From the NCBI RefSeq assembly GCF_003597395.2, contig NC_133771.1:126206348-126270347 (forward strand): a stretch of DNA of 64,000 nucleotides. Reading direction: 5' to 3'. A program made the position numbers and the translations under genes. The notes under the pieces were generated by a model. It saw only the letters and a list, made by a program, of their open reading frames with translations, did no database searches and had not been told where the DNA came from. Position 1 is the stretch's first letter, and each line of letters opens with the position of its first letter. Shown piece after piece: positions 59,041 to 64,000 of the stretch. The stretch comes from Chelonoidis abingdonii (Eukaryota; Chordata; Testudines; Testudinidae).

Positions 59041-61168
59041 GTACTTACCATATGTTTGCTCCAGTTTTGTTTGATCTTTAATTAGTGTCCTTTCAATTCT
59101 GCTAGAATATATTCTGTTTGACTTAGAAGAATTTTACCGTATAACATCATGAACAGATTGTCTGGCTCACTTTTCTTTTCCCATGAGAAGGAAGAAGTAG
59201 GTTTATTGAAAGGACACGGGTTGATATTAGAACATTTCAAAGAAGTCTTAAGAGATGGGAGGGCTGAGTGACTAATGTAAAATTCCCACTAAACATCCCA
59301 TATCTTAAAGAACTATGCTAGACATCTTAAATCAGTAGAGGCCATCGTAATGGCTTCATAATGGCTTATACTCAGACAGTATTGTGCAGTGGTCTGTCTG
59401 CTGACATACCTCATGTGGAGGATGTGTCCATTAGTCTCATTGTGGAGCTGATATTTATCTCAGTGCTGAAAAATAAAGGTTGAACAAGGGAGTGGGTTCT
59501 AAGTACTTAGTGGCAGGGGGGAGGGAGGGAGCTGGTTAATAAGATTCCCTAACAAAGTTGTTTCTCATTTTATTTTTTGGTCATATTTCTTGTAATGATG
59601 TTTTTCTTGGTCAGCCCTAATTACAGACCTTGTGGTTCAGAGCAAAGGAGTAGGAACAACGTGGCAAAGGGGCCTTAAATTGAGTTGCAGAGTAGAGACT
59701 GTGTCTTTTTATGTATTTGTAGGAAGCCTAGCACAAGGATACCCTAATTCTGATTTGAGTCTTTGATTGCTACTGTGATGCTGTTATTAAACATAGTGTG
59801 CACAGCACAATAACCCCTCCATTCCTATTCTGCTTGCTAAGGTCTGCACTGAATTTTAGAGGGCATACCGACTGTAGGGGGAGGAGAAAGGACTAAGGCA
59901 TGGAAGTGTTGTTCAAGCATACTGCAGTTTTAAGTGAGCAGCATCAGCACTACTGTGCAATGACACCGTTGTTCATGCTCCTCTCCTAGTCCATCATATA
60001 TGGATAGCTGCATGAAAGCTTGCGCTGCTCCTTGCAGCATGAACTTACACACTGAACCTGCACATGGTTTGCCAGTACTCCTGGACCTTCACTTGAGGGA
60101 ATGAGGGTCCAGGAGACCTGGCAAATCACACGGAGGCATCAGAGTTTTGGGGAGTTGCTGCTGCTTCGTTTGGCTGGTCCACTGGGTCCCAAACCCCTCC
60201 TGCCCAAAGGGAGGATCTAACAGGAGCTCTGAATTTAAACCCACAAATTTGCCCTCCTCCCAAGAGTTTCTCCACAGGAGGGAAGGGATGGCCAAAATTT
60301 AAACTAGGGGAAGCAGAATCTCTATTGACTATGAGTTCACCATTTGCAAAAGGGAGGATACCTGATGGAATCAGAATTCTCTTGTGGCCCGAGATGGAGG
60401 TGAAAGGACTGATGTGGTTAAGTATACATTGTCATAGTGTTATGGCATTACATATGGCCATGTACTATATCTCATCACACTGAATGGTTTCAAAAGTGTA
60501 CTTTTTAGCTTTGGACATGTAGACACTGTTGCCTATCAGCAACAGTGAGTTAAGAGATCTTTAGGCATTGTCTACAAGCTAGGCTTGGAACTTAAATGCC
60601 AGACTTCAGAACTCCACAGGCTCGCCTTAGAAGATGTGTTTTAAATCATTAGCTTCACTGGCGAAGATCCCTAAAGGACTGCAGTCTATCCATCACTGAC
60701 CATATTAAGATCTTTTTAAAGGAATAATTAATTTGTTAATGGTAAAGAAAATATGTTTATGGGAAATATTCACTCAGCACATCATTAGTAAAGTTTCACA
60801 ATAACTCCCAAATGGGTTAGAGGATAGATTTTATCTATGATTCACGGGTTTGAAGTAACAAAACTGCCTCTCTCTTTTTTCACTGGGCGAGGAGGTTTGC
60901 TGTCAATGACTTTTTTGTGCAGCTTGAACACTAACTGTTGTGCTTCCTAACATGGTCAGGCAGCTGAGAATATCTTCCTTGTGGGTATGCTGCAGCCCTG
61001 TACCTCAGGAACCCAGAGTGACTCCAGGGATATAAAGTTTAAACTAAAATAGTCATTAAAAGTTGCATAAAAAGATGGTTCCTACAGACTCTGAGCATGC
61101 AGACCTGAGTTTGTCTGCATATCAGAGATTCATTACCCTGGGAGGCCTTCTGGTTATTACACATGACT

Positions 61169-61800
61169 AAAGCTATGTTTTAGTCATGGGTATTTTTGTT
61201 AAAAGTCATGGACAGGTCACAGGCAGTAAACAAAAATTCATGGCCCGTGACCAGTCCATGACTTGTACTATCTACCCCTGACTAAATCCTGGGGAGGGAG
61301 CTGGCCCAGGGGTGCCACAGGTATTCGGAGGGGGCAGCTTGGGGGGCACTGTGGATGCTTGGGGGCAGGCAGCCCCAAGGGATGCTGTGGATGCTGGTGG
61401 CATGGCCCCAGGGGGTGCCAAGGGGACTGGCGGGGGTCTGGGAAGTAGCAACATCTCTCAGCTACTAGGCAGAGGCACGACCACATTGGTGCCTCCTCCC
61501 CAAGCACTGGGATGTCCCCACTTCTGAGGAGCCCCCTGAGGTAAGTGCCACCCAGAGCCCTCACCCCCTCCCATGCCTCAACCCCCAGTCCTGAGCCCCC
61601 TCCCACACCCAAACTTCTGCTGCTGCTGGGGGATGGGGGAGGTGGCCCAAGCCTGCCCCAGCACCGGCTGGCATGGCTAGCCCAGGGGCTGTCCTAGCTG
61701 CTCAGGTAGTCCCCAGGCCAGCTGCACCTGCTGCTGAGGAAGTCATGGAGGTCATGGAAAGTCATGGAATTCGTGACCTCCATGACAGACTCACAACCTT
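61169..61800. mobile_element. Palindromic MITE with GC-rich interior
   Basis: The left end carries 'agctatgttttagtcatggg' and 'agtcatggacaggtcac'. The right end carries 'gtcatggaattcgtgacctc' and 'catgacagactcacaacctt'. The words 'gtcatgga' and 'tccatgac' repeat at both ends in opposite directions. The middle (61290-61740) is GC-rich and produces long chance open frames on both strands. Exact termini are uncertain. Confidence 0.5.
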
Positions 61801-61858
61801 ACACATGCTAATTTGAAAGAGACTGTGCCACAATATACTATGTTGACCCTGATTTTCA

Positions 61859-61950
61859 TAGAGCTCCACTTCAGCTCTATGTAAGCTCGAAATCTTGTCT
61901 CTCTCACCAACAGAAATTAGTCCAATAAAAGATATTTCCTCACTGACCTT
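61859..61950 (+). repeat. Fragment of the 'aagctcgaaatcttgtctc' repeat
   Basis: The words 'ctatgtaagctcgaaatctt', 'ctctctcaccaacagaaatt' and 'ccaataaaagatatttcctc' match the repeat at 58071-58450. Confidence 0.7.
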
Positions 61951-63221
61951 GGACAGAAGATTAGGCATCTATCCCTTCAAGTTGTTGTTCTTCCTCCACA
62001 AAAGTGGACAGCTTTGCCCAAATCTGCATGATTTTATTTACACTGTAATTCAAAGACATTTTTTCTTAGTCACAACTCACACCCAGAGTCACTCACTCAT
62101 GGTTGCTCCTATGATAAATATAGCCCTCATAAAAACTGCATATTCCATTGCAAAAAAAAAAAAACCTGTGTGAAAAAGCACAGAAATTAGTGTGTAAATA
62201 TTCCATTACCCTTGTAATTCATACATTCAATTAATGACAACTTTGAAATGTAAGAGTTCACCCGACATATTTCACAAACAAGCTAAACTTTGACCTGCCT
62301 GACACCCTTGCAAACTATTTTAACACACACATATATCATTAGTTATATGTTTTATAGATATTCATATATTAGCAGGGATGAATATGTTGAAATATTCATA
62401 TACATTTCCTTAACTAGTCATTTCCATGATTTTTAGTGCATAGTTTTGTGTAATTGTCATAATGTTCTTGTTATGGAGTTTCCATGAGCATTATATTAAT
62501 CACAGGAGCAACCTTACATTAATGACATTTTTGTGTGTGGCAATAGGCAGCATATTGGGCCACTCATTTACTTAGCCAACAGAATATAATTAGAGGACTG
62601 AATGGCTGTAGATAAGTGAAGCAGTATGATGGACAAGGTTTTGATGACCAGTGAAAGGTGAGGCCAGAAATTAGTAAACCATTTCCATTATGCAGGCCAA
62701 GATGATGTCAGTCTCACCCTCAGACCAAGCGATTGAGTGGGGTAAACTAGCCAGATTGGAATAGCATCTTCTGCAGGAGTGTAAACTGAAACAGTTAAGA
62801 GAGAAATGAAGTGGAAAGACACATGAGTGAGATAGAAGTGAGTAAAACTGTTCATGTTCTCATTTTAATCTCTCCTTTCTACACTTCAGTATTTTAAAAA
62901 CCTGGACCTTAGAATATAGAGACATGTATCTTTTCCCATCAAGCTTATTAAGATCTCAGCGGACATTCTTAAGAAATAGTCACAGTTGTGACCCCAGTTC
63001 ACAGCTGCAACTGCTTAATCTTAAGTAATATCTGAGCTACACTTTGGATCTGTTCCTGGGACCTTTTTGATATACAGTTTCCCTTATTCCTGGTGCTGTG
63101 CCCAGACACAGTGATGTTTCAGGAAGTTCATTAATAGGAGGTCAAGTTCATCTCTCATTTTTACTCACACCAGAATTCTCTTCCAGATAATTATCTCCAG
63201 CTTTATAAAGCCATTAGTGTG

Positions 63222-63242
63222 TAGACAGAGAGAGAGAGAGAG
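63222..63242. repeat. (AG)n microsatellite
   Basis: About ten AG units, 'agagagagagagagaga'. Confidence 0.75.
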
Positions 63243-63521
63243 AATCCATAAGGACATGGATAGACTTTGGCTAAGATTAGATGCCCAGAAAATTGCAGCC
63301 TTTCTTGGCAGTCAGATACCATCTTGATGAATAGAGGTGAATGGAGGACACTTCTATTTCACTGCAACTTTCACGGTTCTGAAAAGTTGGTTTTGTTCCA
63401 CACTAGAACAAGACAAAAGCCTTTCGAATGTTTTCTCAAAAACATAATTGTGTTGAAACCTGAGCTTTTGATTGAGAGAGACGGAGAATGAGTGTGCGTG
63501 AGGGGGGGGGTGGGGTTAGGA

Positions 63522-63640
63522 CCCTGCTCTGCCTGATTCAGAGTGATCTGGGAATGAAAAACCTCTACTCTGAATCAGGCAGAGCAGGGCTTTGAACCTG
63601 AGTGTCCCACATCCCAGACCAGTGCCTAACCATCAAGAGA
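63522..63640. mobile_element. Hairpin repeat with perfect 22-bp inverted arms
   Basis: 63522-63543 and 63568-63589 are exact reverse complements (22 bp) with a 24-base spacer. The adjoining 'tttgaacctgagtgtcccac' and 'atcccagaccagtgcctaac' read as the reverse of a tRNA-like SINE, related to 10850-10910. Confidence 0.65.
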
Positions 63641-64000
63641 GTCTCTCTCGATCTCTCTCTTGGCTCCTTTCCCTCAGACCCTGAAACTTTCCTGATTAAA
63701 TATTCATTGAAACCAATATGTCTCTGCATAACACTTCTGCTTTGTTGCTATATTTTCCGACTAGTTCTAGTCATGAGTGTGATGCAAAGACAGATGAGCA
63801 TTGTTTTGTTCAGTATTTGTGTTACAGCATTGTGATAGTAGGGGACTGGTCATAATTTATTAAATGTTGTTTCCAGTGTAACCCCCGTTCTCAGTTCTGC
63901 ATAATTTCCCTCAAATTTCATTTTTCAAGCTGAAATGTTTCATGGTTGGTCTCTGCCCAAGGGTGAATGTTTTGTGAACATTTGTGCAAAATGACTTCAT

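Larger units (their letters stand above)
59041..64000 (+). other. SLC22A3 intron 5, incomplete
   Basis: At least 4.96 kb of intron with no recognisable exon 6. It holds a large palindromic element at 61169-61800, a repeat fragment at 61859-61950 and a hairpin at 63522-63640. Stretches 59041-61168, 61951-63221 and 63641-64000 show no other identifiable feature. Confidence 0.75.

Noticed and set aside
61263..61612. Overlapping GC-rich open frames on both strands, up to 114 codons
   Set aside because: They sit in the low-complexity GC-rich interior of a palindromic element and have no domain.
59041..64000. SLC22A3 exon 6
   Set aside because: No frame resembling the TM7 region with matching phase-0 acceptor was recognised.

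Overview
This is a vertebrate nuclear genome window, almost certainly from a turtle and probably a cryptodiran. The evidence is its genes and its repeats. It holds parts of two organic cation transporter genes with intact splice sites. Its repeats are typical of turtle genomes: CR1 LINEs, a tRNA-derived Cry-type SINE with clear A and B boxes, palindromic hAT- and Harbinger-type MITEs, and solo LTRs. I see no prokaryotic genes, CRISPR arrays or functional tRNA/rRNA genes.

Layout. Positions 1-7066 appear to be intron 1 of SLC22A2 (OCT2, minus strand). They contain a CR1 copy split by a solo LTR, a MIR-like SINE and another LTR. SLC22A2 exon 1 is at 7067-7483. Positions 7484-35214 form a divergent intergenic region of about 27.7 kb with only repeats and unrecognised sequence. 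SLC22A3 (OCT3, plus strand) starts at 35215. Exons 1-5 are visible (35215-35631, 49062-49165, 51486-51640, 56545-56713, 58923-59040) and encode residues 1-321 in one continuous frame. The window ends inside intron 5.

The two genes face away from each other, as SLC22A2 and SLC22A3 do in mammals. Each has a first exon of exactly 139 codons encoding TM1 and a cysteine-rich, N-glycosylated extracellular loop. Both encode polyspecific, potential-driven organic cation carriers of the MFS SLC22 family.

Most of the rest is mobile-element strata. Several insertions can be dated relative to each other because they are nested, and several have target-site duplications readable by eye: solo LTRs with 5-bp duplications (ACCAG, CAGCT, and an imperfect TTGTA/TTATA) and hAT-type MITEs with 8-bp duplications (GAGACAAG perfect, two others 7/8). 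A decayed PIF/Harbinger transposase lies just downstream of the SLC22A3 exon 3 donor. I found no convincing new biological system. The unusual content is the nested transposon architecture and the conserved divergent transporter pair.
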